The position numbers and the translations under genes were made by a program. Source: Rubrivivax sp. A210 (GTDB lineage Bacteria; Pseudomonadota; Gammaproteobacteria; Burkholderiales; Burkholderiaceae_C). Taken from it: DNA of 64,000 nt. The stretch spans positions 54,229 to 118,228 of the forward strand of contig NZ_CAJGBN010000006.1 in assembly GCF_904426505.1 (NCBI RefSeq). Direction: 5' to 3'. The number at the start of each line of letters is the position of its first letter. Positions within the stretch are counted from its first letter, which is position 1. The notes beneath the pieces are model-generated. The model saw only the letters and a list, made by a program, of their open reading frames with translations, searched no databases and was not told the origin of the DNA. This document shows positions 9,603-18,824 of the stretch, one piece after another.

Positions 9603-10141
9603 GTGAACCGAGCGATTGCCATGCCTTGCAGGTGCGCGCGAGCAGCACGGCAGCATCCAGTTGTGGAGGCGCCAGTGCAGTTGGACGGTGAGGCTCTGGG
9701 GTGCTGCTCACGGCAGAGACCGCTGGTCGCTCGCACCGACGCCTTCGTTCGCCATCCCGCCGGCCGCGTCTATGCATAGTTGAACGATATGCCTGGGGGT
9801 TGTGGCGATGAGTTCGCCAAGGGCGGGTCCGCTCATTCGACCCGTGCCGCCTGGGGTCTGAAGGCATCTCTGCTGAACCTTAGGTGACCGGCGGCTACCT
9901 GGGCAACTGCTGACATCGCGGTGGAGCGCCAGCCAAAGTCAGGTATCGGCGACCGCGATCATTGGCCTGCGCATCCTGGCCGACCGCACCCAGTCTCAAG
10001 CGGGTCCAGACCGGGATGCAGTCTTCAAGGGCCGGCGCCGATCGGGCCTACCGCCGGCCACTCGTTCGTGAACCCTGGCGCCCGGCCAGCCTGCACTTGG
10101 TAGCCGTTGCGCACCGAATCCGCACGTGGGTCAGCGCTCGC
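9603..10141. other. Non-coding stretch between convergent genes
   Basis: 539 bp between the hybrid kinase stop and the end of the small membrane-protein gene. The open frames here are short, Arg/Ser/Pro-rich and look like antisense noise; no tRNA, repeat or clear terminator was recognised. Confidence 0.4.
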
Positions 10142-10381
10142 TCAACGTAGGGCACTGGCAGGCAGCAGCCTCCTCCCGTCGCGGCGCGCCAGCCAGCCGA
10201 AGGCCACGGCCGCCAGCAACCAGGCGATCGCGAACATGCGCTCGGCGCTGCCGTCGCCGCCATCGGGTGATTCGTCGAAGACCAACTCGATCCAGTCCGG
10301 CCAGATCAACGTGACGAAGGTCAGCAGGCAGGCCAGCGCGGACAGCGCGGCTTCCATCCACATGCGGGTTCTCAGGCTCAT
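10142..10381 (-). CDS. Small two-helix membrane protein, unknown function
   Basis: 79 aa with two hydrophobic segments (EAALSALACLLTFVTLIW, about 9-27, and MFAIAWLLAAVAFGWLA, about 49-66) joined by an acidic linker (WPDWIELVFDESPDGGDG), and an Arg-rich tail. Small proteins with this two-helix layout and a WPDWIE-like turn occur widely in bacteria without an assigned role. The start is supported by an AAGAGGAG Shine-Dalgarno sequence 6-7 nt upstream. It begins 15 bp after the stop of the large beta-propeller gene on the same strand and is probably co-transcribed with it. It may anchor or assist that protein; this is inference. Confidence 0.75.
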   Translation of the reverse strand: MSLRTRMWMEAALSALACLLTFVTLIWPDWIELVFDESPDGGDGSAERMFAIAWLLAAVAFGWLARRDGRRLLPASALR

Positions 10382-10396
10382 GGGAGCTCCTCTTGG

Positions 10397-13300
10397 TCAG
10401 CCATAGAAGCGTGGCAGCGACAGCAGGTTGTTCGAAGTCGTTCCATCGGGAGCCGTGGAGAGATATTCCTGCGGATGTGCGGCGTCGGGCATCAAGGTGC
10501 GCACCCGCGTGCGGGTGCCGTCGGGAGCCAGCGTGTAGACCTCGGTTCCGGCCTGGATGCGGCGGATGACCTCCAGGCGCGTCATCGTGTAGGTCCGTGC
10601 GCCGTCCGTCAGCCGCAGCTTGAGGATGCCCATCGGCTGCGGGAACTCATGGGCCAGCCTCACATGCGTGGCACGCATCGAGATGATGCCGCTGGCCTGC
10701 GTGTAGTAAAGCCCGCGGCCCATCGTCGCGGCGTAGAGCCGGTGCGTGCCGGGGTGCAGTCCAAGCTGGGTGACCGGCACGCGTGGGAGGTCGAATTCCT
10801 CGAAGCTGTCGTTGGCCCAGTACCAGGTCGCACCACGGTCGTTGCTGCGGAAGACGCCGATGTCCGACGCAACGTACAGCACATCCGGGCTCTCGGTATC
10901 CACCAGCACGTCCAGCAGCGCGATGTCCGGCAACTGCATGGCCGGATCGCTGCCGTTGCAAGGATTCCAGGTCGCACCGCCATCGGTCGAGCGGTAGATG
11001 TGCGGGTTGACGCCGCCGTAGGTGATGTAGACGCGGTTCTTGTTGAACGGATCGACCGCGATGGAGGTGATTCTTTGCGCGGGCGGCCGGTTCGCCGCCG
11101 ACGCCGGCTCGGTCCAGCCGCCGCTGCCCGACGACGAACTGCGGTACACCCGCCCCTGGGAGGTCGCGACATAGACCCGGCTCGGATCACTGGGCGAGAA
11201 GGCGACTCGGGAGCCTCGGTGTGGCAAGTCGAGCGCGATGCTCCAGTCGACGCCGCCATTGGTGCTGTAGTAGATGCGATGCTTGGCGGCGTATGTCGCC
11301 GTGACGTTGTCGTTCGCATCCTTGACTTCGTCCGAGACGGTGGCCACACCCACGATGACCGATCCGTCTCCGGGCTTGACCGCCACATGGGCGAAGGATG
11401 CGGCCACCGTGTTGCGGCCCTGCGCGGCCCACCAGTCGGTCAGTCCGTTCGTCGGCAAGCTGTAGCTCACACCCCGGTTGGTGCTGCGCCGCAACTGCCC
11501 GCCGCCCGGCGAGATGAAGATCTTGGCCGAGTCATTGGGGTCGACGACGAACATGCCCCATTCGTTGCCGCCACCGTGGTCGACCCAGTTCATCGAACCG
11601 TCGGTCTGGATGATGCCCTGGTCCTGCGTGGCGCTGCCGACCACCAGCGGGCCGTCGGCCGACACGCCCAGGCTCATCAACTGGGTGGCGGTGAGGTTGC
11701 GGCTACGCAGCTGCCAACTGGTGCCGTTGTCGGTGGTTCGATACACGCCGCCATCGCAGCAGACGTAGGCCACGTTGTCGTTGGTGTGGTGGAACACCAT
11801 CTGGTGGTGATCGGAATGCGTGCCGGGCGAATCGGCATAGTTCCAGCCGTCGAAGGAGTGCTGCATGCCGACACTGGCCAGATAGATGTGCTTGAGCTGC
11901 CGCGGATGCACGGCCACCATGCTGCACCATTCGTCGTAGCGCACGCCAACGCTGCCGGGGGTCTTGAGCCAGCCCTCGCCCATGTCCCCGCTGATCAGCG
12001 TGGTGGCCGAATTGGGCCCGAGCTTGGCGACCACGAAGTCCGCCCCGCCTTCGCCGGACTGTCCCAGCGCGAGCTTGATCCAGCCCGCGTCGCCACCGGT
12101 TGGCATGTTCTCGCGGAAGGCGATGATGATCGCGAATACGGCTACCCGGTCTCCTTCGAGTCGGGCCCAGGTCTGGCCGCCGTTGGTCGACTTGAAGATG
12201 CCGCTGTTGTGAATGCCGGCCAGCATGACGCTGGGATCGCCGTGCTTCACCACCAGGTCAGTCGCCCGGCCCGTCAGCTGCTTCGTCCAGACGTACTCCC
12301 ACAGGCCTATCCCGACTTGCGTCCGTACGCCGTAGTGCACGCCCGTATCGCTGGCGACCCAGAGCTTGCCGCTGCTGCTGGGGTGAATCACGATCTTGTT
12401 GCAGGCGGTACCCACCTGCGCCGCGGTGGCGACCGACTCCCAGGTGCCTCCACCGTCGCTGGACTTGAGCACGCCGATGCCGCCGTAGGAAGGGCCATAG
12501 CCCGGCGTGTCCTCGCCGGTGCCGGCATAGACGACATTGCCGTTGCTGGGTGCGCAGGCCACGGCGCCAATGGCCAGGCTCCCTTCGAACTTCCAGGTCG
12601 CCCGCCAGGAGTCGCCGCCGTTCGTCGACTTCCAGACCCCGCCGTTGGCGGCGCCTGCGAACAGGACGTCGCTGTTGGTGGGGTGCATCGCCAGCGACTT
12701 CACGCGGCCGTTGATGTTGAGCGGCCCCATGGGGAACCAGGGACCGACGCGGTTGGCGACCCGTGCGATGACGGGCCAGAACGGCAGCAGCTGTTCAATG
12801 GCGAGCTCAGCGCGGAGGTCGGTGAAGCGCAACAGCACATCGTCCAGCACGGCCCACTGCGGGTTGCCGCCCAGCGGCTCTGCCTCCCAGTCGCGCCCGA
12901 GTTCGCGCAGCGCGGCGCGCTGGGCTTGCTGGGCCATGTCGAGCCGGCGCGCGCCCTCGGTGGTCTTCACGTCCAGGTGATGGCGCTCGACGTAGTAGTC
13001 GCGGAAGGCACCGCGGCCGGCGAAGTCGAGAACGCTGGCGAAGTGCCCGCCCGCGACGGCGTCGCGCACCGCGCGGCGGGCGAACGACTCGAGCCCCAGC
13101 CGCCGCAGGGCAGTCGGCTCCTTGGGCAGGGCGACGGCGGCATAAATGCCAGGCCTGTCGATTCGGCCCCACACGTACTTGTCCTGGGCGTTCCAGCCCG
13201 AGGCGTCCACCAGCACCCAGGACTCGCGCTCCGGGTCGTGGCGGAACAGTCTCGCCGTTCGCGGGTCAAGCTTGGTCTGCGCGCCGCGCGCCAGACGCTG

Positions 13301-13612
13301 TTTGAGGGTGACTGCAGCACCTTCGGCGACGCGCGACACACCTACGGCCGATGTGACAAAGCAACCCGCTGCGTATCCCGGCCACTTGGCCTCGGTAATT
13401 TCGGCCTGCGCTACGTCGCCGACGAGGACCGCGGCCTTGGCAATCGCCCCACCTCCCGGGTCCAGACAGGTGGTCCGGCCTTGGCGCATGAGTTCCACAT
13501 GCTCGAGCGCGCGATCTCGCAACTTCTCGAGCACCACCCGGTCTTCGGAGCCGTGGATTTCCCGGAACCACTGCGCCTTGCGGCCCATGTCTTCGTAGTA
13601 GCCAGAAGCCAT
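10397..13612 (-). CDS. Large Asp-box (BNR/sialidase-like) beta-propeller protein
   Basis: 1071 aa from ATG 13612, chosen because GAGGGAG lies 7 nt upstream; an in-frame start at 13645 would add 11 residues. The N-terminal ~270 residues (ASGYYEDMGRKAQWFREIHG) are Arg-rich and match no domain I recognise. From about residue 290 to 1000 there are at least eight Asp-box motifs (STNGGDSW, SSDGGGTW, STNGGQTW, TTDNGTSW, STNRGVSY, STNGGVDW, STDGGATW, SNDRGATW), the blade-turn signature of sialidase/VPS10/Ycf48-type propellers. No signal peptide is visible, unusual for this class. Catalytic sialidase residues cannot be claimed. A small membrane protein follows in the same operon and an amidohydrolase is divergent. 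Confidence 0.85.
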   Translation of the reverse strand: MASGYYEDMGRKAQWFREIHGSEDRVVLEKLRDRALEHVELMRQGRTTCLDPGGGAIAKAAVLVGDVAQAEITEAKWPGYAAGCFVTSAVGVSRVAEGAAVTLKQRLARGAQTKLDPRTARLFRHDPERESWVLVDASGWNAQDKYVWGRIDRPGIYAAVALPKEPTALRRLGLESFARRAVRDAVAGGHFASVLDFAGRGAFRDYYVERHHLDVKTTEGARRLDMAQQAQRAALRELGRDWEAEPLGGNPQWAVLDDVLLRFTDLRAELAIEQLLPFWPVIARVANRVGPWFPMGPLNINGRVKSLAMHPTNSDVLFAGAANGGVWKSTNGGDSWRATWKFEGSLAIGAVACAPSNGNVVYAGTGEDTPGYGPSYGGIGVLKSSDGGGTWESVATAAQVGTACNKIVIHPSSSGKLWVASDTGVHYGVRTQVGIGLWEYVWTKQLTGRATDLVVKHGDPSVMLAGIHNSGIFKSTNGGQTWARLEGDRVAVFAIIIAFRENMPTGGDAGWIKLALGQSGEGGADFVVAKLGPNSATTLISGDMGEGWLKTPGSVGVRYDEWCSMVAVHPRQLKHIYLASVGMQHSFDGWNYADSPGTHSDHHQMVFHHTNDNVAYVCCDGGVYRTTDNGTSWQLRSRNLTATQLMSLGVSADGPLVVGSATQDQGIIQTDGSMNWVDHGGGNEWGMFVVDPNDSAKIFISPGGGQLRRSTNRGVSYSLPTNGLTDWWAAQGRNTVAASFAHVAVKPGDGSVIVGVATVSDEVKDANDNVTATYAAKHRIYYSTNGGVDWSIALDLPHRGSRVAFSPSDPSRVYVATSQGRVYRSSSSGSGGWTEPASAANRPPAQRITSIAVDPFNKNRVYITYGGVNPHIYRSTDGGATWNPCNGSDPAMQLPDIALLDVLVDTESPDVLYVASDIGVFRSNDRGATWYWANDSFEEFDLPRVPVTQLGLHPGTHRLYAATMGRGLYYTQASGIISMRATHVRLAHEFPQPMGILKLRLTDGARTYTMTRLEVIRRIQAGTEVYTLAPDGTRTRVRTLMPDAAHPQEYLSTAPDGTTSNNLLSLPRFYG

Positions 13613-13888
13613 TGCCAACTCCCTCGGGGATCGTGCGTGGGACACGGGGCAGGCCGCAGTTGTTGTGCGGGAACGCCGCCACCGTGGACAGGGCAGTGTC
13701 GGCGCCAGGTGCCTGCCTGTCCAGATCGCCCGGGCCTCAGCCAGTCAAGGAAAAACTCTGATCTAGGGGGGCAGGAAGCGTGGGTCCTGATCCAGTATTG
13801 ACGACCTGAACCCACGGCGAACGGCACGCTGACCGCCCTGAAGGTTCTCGCGCAAGTGCCAACCTGGATGTGTCGAGGGATCCTGACG
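13613..13888. promoter_or_regulatory. Divergent intergenic region, propeller gene / amidohydrolase
   Basis: 276 bp between the starts of two divergent genes, expected to hold both promoters. A GAGGGA ribosome-binding site for the amidohydrolase is at 13875-13880. No operator-like palindrome was identified. Confidence 0.45.
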
Positions 13889-15646
13889 ATGAAGCCCTTC
13901 AAGAGAACCTGGTTCCCTCTGGAGGACCATCGACCGGCGCCGAGGACGGCCACCAGGGCTGTACCCACACCCATCGATCCCCTGACCGGACCCAGGTTGG
14001 CCCTGGCCGGCCGGGTGGTCACGATGGACAGCGCGTTTGCGGTCCGGCCGGACGCGGTGGTCTACATCGACAGGGGCGCCATCGTCGCCGTGCAGGACCG
14101 GGCGGCCCCGCGACCGGCCGGCTTCGAGGCCGTGGCCATCGTGAACAGCGGCGGCACGATCTATCCCGGCCTGATCGAGTTGCACAACCACCTGGCCTAC
14201 AACGCCCTGCCGCTGTGGAGCCCGGTGCCCAAGCGCTTCGACCACCGCGGCCAGTGGCCCGACCACCCCGACTACCGCAAGCTGATCAGCGGGCCGATGT
14301 CCGTCGTCGGCGACTACCGGGATGCCCTGGGCCAGCCCGCGCTGCTCGCGCCGCTGGTGCGCTACGTGGAATGCAAGTGCCTGATGGGTGGTGTCACTAC
14401 CAGCCAGGGCATCATGCTCAACAGCAATGCCGGTATCCAGCGCTACTACCGCGGCATCCTGCGCAACGTCGAGAGCACCGACGACCCGGATCTCGCCGAA
14501 GCCCAGGGCCGGATTGCCGACGTGGTCGCCAAGGACGCCCAGTCGTTCTGGGGGCGCCTGAAGAAGGAAGACAGTTGCTTCCTGCTGCACCTCAGCGAAG
14601 GGGTGTGCCGGGACGGGCAGTCCGATTCGATCGCAAGGCGGCATTTCTTGTCGCTACAGGTGGCGCCGGAGGAATGGGCGCTCAACGACCGGTTCGCTGG
14701 CATCCACGCCGCCGGGCTGCTACCCGAGGATTTCGAGGTTCTGGGGCGCCACAAGGCGTCGATGATCTGGTCGCCGTTGAGCAATCTGCTCCTGTATGGC
14801 TCCACCGCACGTGTAGGCGCCGCCAGGGCGGCCGGCGTGCGCATCGGGCTGGGCAGCGACTGGTCGCCTTCGGGGAGCAAGAACCTGCTGGGCGAGCTCA
14901 AGGTGGCCTGGCTGTATTCGAATCATCTGCTCGACGGCCAGTTTAGTGGCCGCGACCTGATGGCCATGGCGACCCGCGACGCGGCGTCCATCCTCAAGTG
15001 GGACAAGGCGTTGGGCAGCCTGGAAGCCGGCAAGCGTGCCGATCTGGTCGTGGTGACCGGCAAGACCGGGGACCCCTACGAAGCGTTCATCAAGGCCAAG
15101 GAGACCGACATCCGACTGGTCATGATCAATGGTGTGGCGCGCTACGGCATGCCGGCGGCAATGAAGTCACTCGGCTCCAGTGGCGAGAAGATCGCTGTGG
15201 GTGGCAGGGACCGCAGCATCTTCCTGGAGCAGGCGACGGCAGACCCCGACGTGGCCAAGGTCACGCTCGGGGCGGCGCGTGTTGCACTGCGGCAGGCATT
15301 CTTGAATCTTCCGGCCCTGGCCCTGGAACTCGAGCAGCCCAAGCCTGCGAAGGCTAGGCGGGCCATGCTGGATGAGCCCGAACCCCTTACCTGGTCCCTG
15401 GCGCTGGATGAGATCAAGTACAGCGGCATGGGCATGCGGCCGCGCCTGCCGCTGAACGGGCCTGCGGACTTCACCGGGCCGAAGCTGGTGGCCAGTCGTG
15501 CGGTATCGGTGCCGCTGTCCTCATTGCTGCGGCCTGTGGAACTCGATCCCCTGACGGTGGCGGACGACCCAAACTATTTGAGCCAGATCGCCGCCCAACC
15601 CAATGTGCCAGAGGCCGTGCGCAATGGGCTTGCGGCCCTGTATTGA
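13889..15646 (+). CDS. Metal-dependent amidohydrolase family protein
   Basis: 585 aa from the ATG at 13889, preferred over an in-frame ATG at 13856 because GAGGGA lies 8 nt upstream. The N-terminal beta-sandwich strand (LALAGRVVTMDS) leads to the metal-binding strand LIELHNHLAYN, then HLSEGV, a GIHAAGL segment and the strand-8 Asp region RIGLGSDWSPSG. C-terminal beta-sandwich residues (GKRADLVVVTGKTGDPYEA) complete the fold. This is the layout of the cytosine deaminase/TRZ/ATZ class, which hydrolyses C-N bonds in ring or linear amides and ureas. Metal ligands look present, but substrate cannot be predicted. The ~120-residue C-terminal extension after the sandwich is unusual. Divergent from the Asp-box operon. 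Confidence 0.85.
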   Translation: MKPFKRTWFPLEDHRPAPRTATRAVPTPIDPLTGPRLALAGRVVTMDSAFAVRPDAVVYIDRGAIVAVQDRAAPRPAGFEAVAIVNSGGTIYPGLIELHNHLAYNALPLWSPVPKRFDHRGQWPDHPDYRKLISGPMSVVGDYRDALGQPALLAPLVRYVECKCLMGGVTTSQGIMLNSNAGIQRYYRGILRNVESTDDPDLAEAQGRIADVVAKDAQSFWGRLKKEDSCFLLHLSEGVCRDGQSDSIARRHFLSLQVAPEEWALNDRFAGIHAAGLLPEDFEVLGRHKASMIWSPLSNLLLYGSTARVGAARAAGVRIGLGSDWSPSGSKNLLGELKVAWLYSNHLLDGQFSGRDLMAMATRDAASILKWDKALGSLEAGKRADLVVVTGKTGDPYEAFIKAKETDIRLVMINGVARYGMPAAMKSLGSSGEKIAVGGRDRSIFLEQATADPDVAKVTLGAARVALRQAFLNLPALALELEQPKPAKARRAMLDEPEPLTWSLALDEIKYSGMGMRPRLPLNGPADFTGPKLVASRAVSVPLSSLLRPVELDPLTVADDPNYLSQIAAQPNVPEAVRNGLAALY

Positions 15647-16493
15647 AGAGGTGAGGTCGGCGTGTTGTCAGTGGGCTCCAGATCGAATGCGGTAGCCGCC
15701 CTGGTGTCGGCACTGCAGCGTGAGGAGCCGGCCACCGCCGCTGGGCGTAAGCCGGGTCAGCATCGTCAAACCGACATCCAGTCCGGAAGCCAGTGCCGCC
15801 GTGAATGTCAGCAATGCGTTGGCCAGCTGACCCTCGTGCTGCCACCGCGCAACTGCGGACAGCGCACGACTGGTCCTCCTTGGCCCGGTGGGCTCGAATC
15901 GACCCTCAGGAGCCGTTGACATCCCTGAACTCGATGCCTCGCAGCGGTCGTTCCCACGGCCACAAATCCCGTGCGAGCCCCTCCGCACGCCAGAGCCGGC
16001 GCATCGACTCAGACAGGCCCTGTATCGCCAGCGCAGGTCGCGGCGTGCCGATCGGTCACCCCCGAGGGACGAAACAATGACTTCCATGCCGCGGGCATTC
16101 CGATTCTTCGCGGACTGATCGACAGTCTCGTCAACCGCCGACGAAGCCGCAAGGTCAGCGAACCCTCCATCCCCGGTTGGGTTCCGAGTGGGCGCGCCAT
16201 CGAGGCAAGGCCATGCTCCCATCTCCCTTCTTTACCGAAGTGCCAACGGATCTCGGCGATGACCGAACCTGGGTGCGCGAAGCCGCCAGCGAACACCAAC
16301 GCGACGAGTTCACGCAGCGACCCCGTACTGGTCTGCGTGCGATCGTCGGCGACAGGGTCGCCGCAGGCACACTGAGGTTCGTCAGCCGGTTGCGCAGCGC
16401 GCTGGCACTCTGACCGCCGGGCGCCTGCCCCGGATCAAAGCTCCTACCGATGGAATCGCACCGTCGCGCAACAGCGGTGCCGCGAGTCGGATG
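15647..16493. other. 847-bp stretch without a convincing gene
   Basis: It lies between the amidohydrolase stop and the end of the alpha/beta hydrolase gene. Several short open frames are present on both strands, but none reads like a protein family; composition is Arg/Pro/Ser-rich in all frames. It may be decayed coding sequence. Nothing specific was identified. Confidence 0.4.
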
Positions 16494-17279
16494 TCATGCA
16501 CCCGCATCCGCCATCGACTCGTGCGGCAGGTACCTGGACGCCCAGCTCGAAATGATGCTCGCGGCGAATCGTGCATCGGCCGCGCGGTTCAGCAAGTGAT
16601 CGGCACCGTCGAGAGCAACGAAGGACTTCGGGTGCAGCGCCGACTCGAAGATGCGCCGTGCGTTGTCCACCTCCACCACGGTGTCCTCGGGTGAGTGCAT
16701 CACCAGCAGCGGACGCCGCAGCGCGCGGATTCGCTGCTGCTGCGCCTGCCCGTTGACGTCGTCCAAGAAGCTGCGCCGTATCGTGAACGGGCGCCCGCCG
16801 AGACGGACCTGGGCCTGGCCATCGGTTTCGATGACCTGAAGGGCGGCGCCGAACTGGTGGGTCACATGGGCCGGATCGAAAGGCGCACCGAGCGTGACCA
16901 CGGCACGCGCATCGTCCACGCGGCCGGCGGCTGCCAGCACTGCGGCGCCGCCCAGCGAATGGCCGATCAGCAGCGTCGGCGCACCCTGGTGGCCGCGCAG
17001 CCAGTCAGCCGCCGCCACCAGGTCGTCGACGTTCGAACTGAAGTTCGTGTTGGCGAAGTCGCCTCCGCTGCCGCCGAGCCCCGTGAAGTCGAAGCGCAGC
17101 ACGCCGTATCTGGCTGCGGCCAGCGCCTGCGCGATGTAGGCCGCGGCCTTGGTGTCCTTGGAGCAGGTGAAGCAGTGGGCGAAGACGGCCCACGCGTGCG
17201 GGGCATGGTCGGGCGTGTCCAGGCGACCCGCCAGCAGGTGGCCCAGGCTGCCCGGGAAATCGACGCGTTGGCTCGGCAT
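16494..17279 (-). CDS. Alpha/beta hydrolase (the hydrolase half of the hydrolase-OsmC family)
   Basis: 261 aa. It has the typical N-terminal FAHCFTCSKD motif, FDFTGLGGSGGDF, nucleophile elbow GHSLGG (Ser about 107), acid in HSPEDTVV and catalytic His in DGADHLL. Close relatives in proteobacteria are usually fused to a C-terminal OsmC peroxidase domain of about 140 residues. Here the frame stops just after WASRYLPHESMADAGA, so the OsmC half is absent. The substrate is unknown. It is divergent from an AhpD-like gene 206 bp away, which keeps a link with peroxide detoxification. The stop looks natural, and the downstream sequence does not resume an OsmC-like frame that I can see. Confidence 0.88.
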   Translation of the reverse strand: MPSQRVDFPGSLGHLLAGRLDTPDHAPHAWAVFAHCFTCSKDTKAAAYIAQALAAARYGVLRFDFTGLGGSGGDFANTNFSSNVDDLVAAADWLRGHQGAPTLLIGHSLGGAAVLAAAGRVDDARAVVTLGAPFDPAHVTHQFGAALQVIETDGQAQVRLGGRPFTIRRSFLDDVNGQAQQQRIRALRRPLLVMHSPEDTVVEVDNARRIFESALHPKSFVALDGADHLLNRAADARFAASIISSWASRYLPHESMADAGA

Positions 17280-17485
17280 GAAGGGGCTCCTCGGCGGGAT
17301 CGTGGAAGACGAAGTGCGAGCCTACGGCCACGTTGAAGCGCGATTGTTTCCAGGCGCGCAACACACCCTTGGCAGCCGGAGCGATTCTCCTTTCGGCGAA
17401 GCGCGTCGACAGTAGCGGCATGCGCTGCGGCCCACCGGGCACTGCGCAGAACCTCATCAACCCACCGACCAGAAAGGTCCTTCAT

Positions 17486-18034
17486 ATGTCCCGCCTTGCC
17501 ATCCCTTCCGTCGACGACGTGCCCGCCGCTTCCAAGCCCCTGCTGGCCGCCGTTCAGAAGCAACTGGGCGTCGTGCCCAACATGATGAAGCTGCTCGGCA
17601 GCGCGCCGGCCGCTCTGGAGGGCTACCTCTCGCTGAGCGGCGCGCTGGCCAAGGGCACGCTCGACGCCAAGCTGCGCGAGTCGCTCGCGCTCGCGGTGGC
17701 CGAGTTCAACGGCTGCGACTACTGCCTGGCCGCGCACAGCTACATCGGCAAGAACCTGGTCAAGCTCAGCGACGACGAGATCGGCCTCGCCCGCGACGGC
17801 CAGGCGAGCACCGCGCGCAACGCCGCGGCACTGCGCTTCGCGCGCCGCGTGGCGACTGAACACGGCCGCGTGACCGATGGCGACCTCGGCAGCCTGCGCA
17901 GCGCCGGCTTCGGCGACGCCGAGGTCATCGAGATCGTGCTCAACGTGGCGCTCAACGTGCTGACGAACTACGTCAACAACGTGGCCCACACCGACGTCGA
18001 CTTCCCCCGCGTCAGCACCCATCTGCATGGGTGA
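17486..18034 (+). CDS. Carboxymuconolactone decarboxylase / AhpD-like protein
   Basis: 182 aa from the ATG at 17486 (AAAGG upstream). The AhpD signature EFNGCDYCLAAHS supplies the redox CxxC pair and the proton-relay His, giving alkylhydroperoxidase-type activity in this family. The C-terminal helix (VIEIVLNVALNVLTNYVNNVA) is typical of the uncharacterised CMD proteins with a nitroreductase-like partner. A longer frame upstream overlaps the divergent hydrolase promoter and is not family-like. Its divergent neighbour is an alpha/beta hydrolase and the downstream minus-strand genes include a GST and a disulfide reductase, a redox/detoxification neighbourhood. Confidence 0.9.
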   Translation: MSRLAIPSVDDVPAASKPLLAAVQKQLGVVPNMMKLLGSAPAALEGYLSLSGALAKGTLDAKLRESLALAVAEFNGCDYCLAAHSYIGKNLVKLSDDEIGLARDGQASTARNAAALRFARRVATEHGRVTDGDLGSLRSAGFGDAEVIEIVLNVALNVLTNYVNNVAHTDVDFPRVSTHLHG

Positions 18035-18050
18035 GCTGCGGCTGCCGCTC

Positions 18051-18203
18051 GAAGCGGCAGCGCGTCTGACCACGTATGCGGAGCACATGTTTCCACTGGT
18101 GCCGGGGCTCGCAACGCGATGGTCAGCGGCGGCCCTGCTGGCGGTGACGCTGGTGATCGGGGTCTTCGTCTTCCCGTCGGACTGGTTCACCGACCCGGCC
18201 GGC
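18051..18203 (+). pseudogene. DoxX-family membrane protein fragment
   Basis: Immediately after the AhpD-like gene, a plus-strand frame reads LTTYAEHMFPLVPGLATRWS then a hydrophobic helix (AAALLAVTLVIGVFVFPSDW). This strongly resembles the C-terminal helix pair of DoxX-type membrane proteins (usual form AEHLFPVLLVLGLATR). There is no start codon with N-terminal helices, and the match ends at about 18200, where the GST gene's end begins. It looks like a relic left by deletion. The deleted residues in the LVPGLA turn suggest further decay. Confidence 0.5.
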
Positions 18204-18824
18204 TCAGCGCAGCGCGGCCAGCCCCTTCTGCACTCCAGGCCGCTGGTGCATCCGCTCGCGCCAGGCGCTGACCGCGGGGTAGTCCGCCAGACTCACGCCC
18301 GCGTAGTCCGGCGCATCGAGCCAGCCGAAGTTCATGATGTCGGCCACCGAGAACTCGCTGCCGGCCAGCCAGGGCACCTGTTGCAGCCGGGCCTCCAGCA
18401 CCGTAGTGAGGCGGTTCGACTCCCTGCGGTAGCGCTCGATCGCGAAGGCCACAGGCTCCGGCGCCGAGCGCGTGAACCAGCCGGCCTGGCCGAACATCGG
18501 GCCGATGCCGCCGATCTGGAAGCAGGTGTATTCGAGGGCGCGTATGCGTGCGACCGGGTCTTTCGGCACGAGCCCGCCGAACTTCTCGGCCAGGTACCAG
18601 AGGATGGCGCCGGACTCGAACACCGACAGCGGCACGCCGCCCGGCCCGTCGCCATCGACGATGGCGGGGATGCGGCCGTTGGGGTTGATGCGCAGGAAGT
18701 CGGGCTGCTTCTGCTCCAGCGCGCCCAGGTTCACGCGGACGATGCGGTAGGGCACGCCCAGCTCTTCCAGCGCGATGGGCACCTTGACGCCGTTGGGCGT
18801 GTTGGCGGTGTAGACGTCGATCAT
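18204..18824 (-). CDS. Glutathione S-transferase (YghU/GstB-like)
   Basis: 206 aa. The N-terminal thioredoxin-like domain reads MIDVYTANTPNGVKVPIALE with the GSH-contact turn NPNGRIPAIVD and FESGAILWYLAEK; the helical C-terminal domain contains the N-capping box region EFSVADIMNFGWLD. The sequence TANTPNG is typical of the Nu/YghU subgroup, where Thr/Asn rather than Tyr contacts glutathione. The ATG overlaps the preceding flavoprotein stop by 4 nt, so the two are translationally coupled. It probably conjugates or reduces electrophiles or disulfides; no specific substrate is indicated. Confidence 0.92.
   Translation of the reverse strand: MIDVYTANTPNGVKVPIALEELGVPYRIVRVNLGALEQKQPDFLRINPNGRIPAIVDGDGPGGVPLSVFESGAILWYLAEKFGGLVPKDPVARIRALEYTCFQIGGIGPMFGQAGWFTRSAPEPVAFAIERYRRESNRLTTVLEARLQQVPWLAGSEFSVADIMNFGWLDAPDYAGVSLADYPAVSAWRERMHQRPGVQKGLAALR

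Noticed and set aside
10475..13801. A 1108-codon plus-strand open frame opposite the Asp-box gene
   Set aside because: Composition is Arg/Gly/His/Pro-rich with no motif, exactly antisense to a clear protein gene; long antisense frames are common at this GC content.
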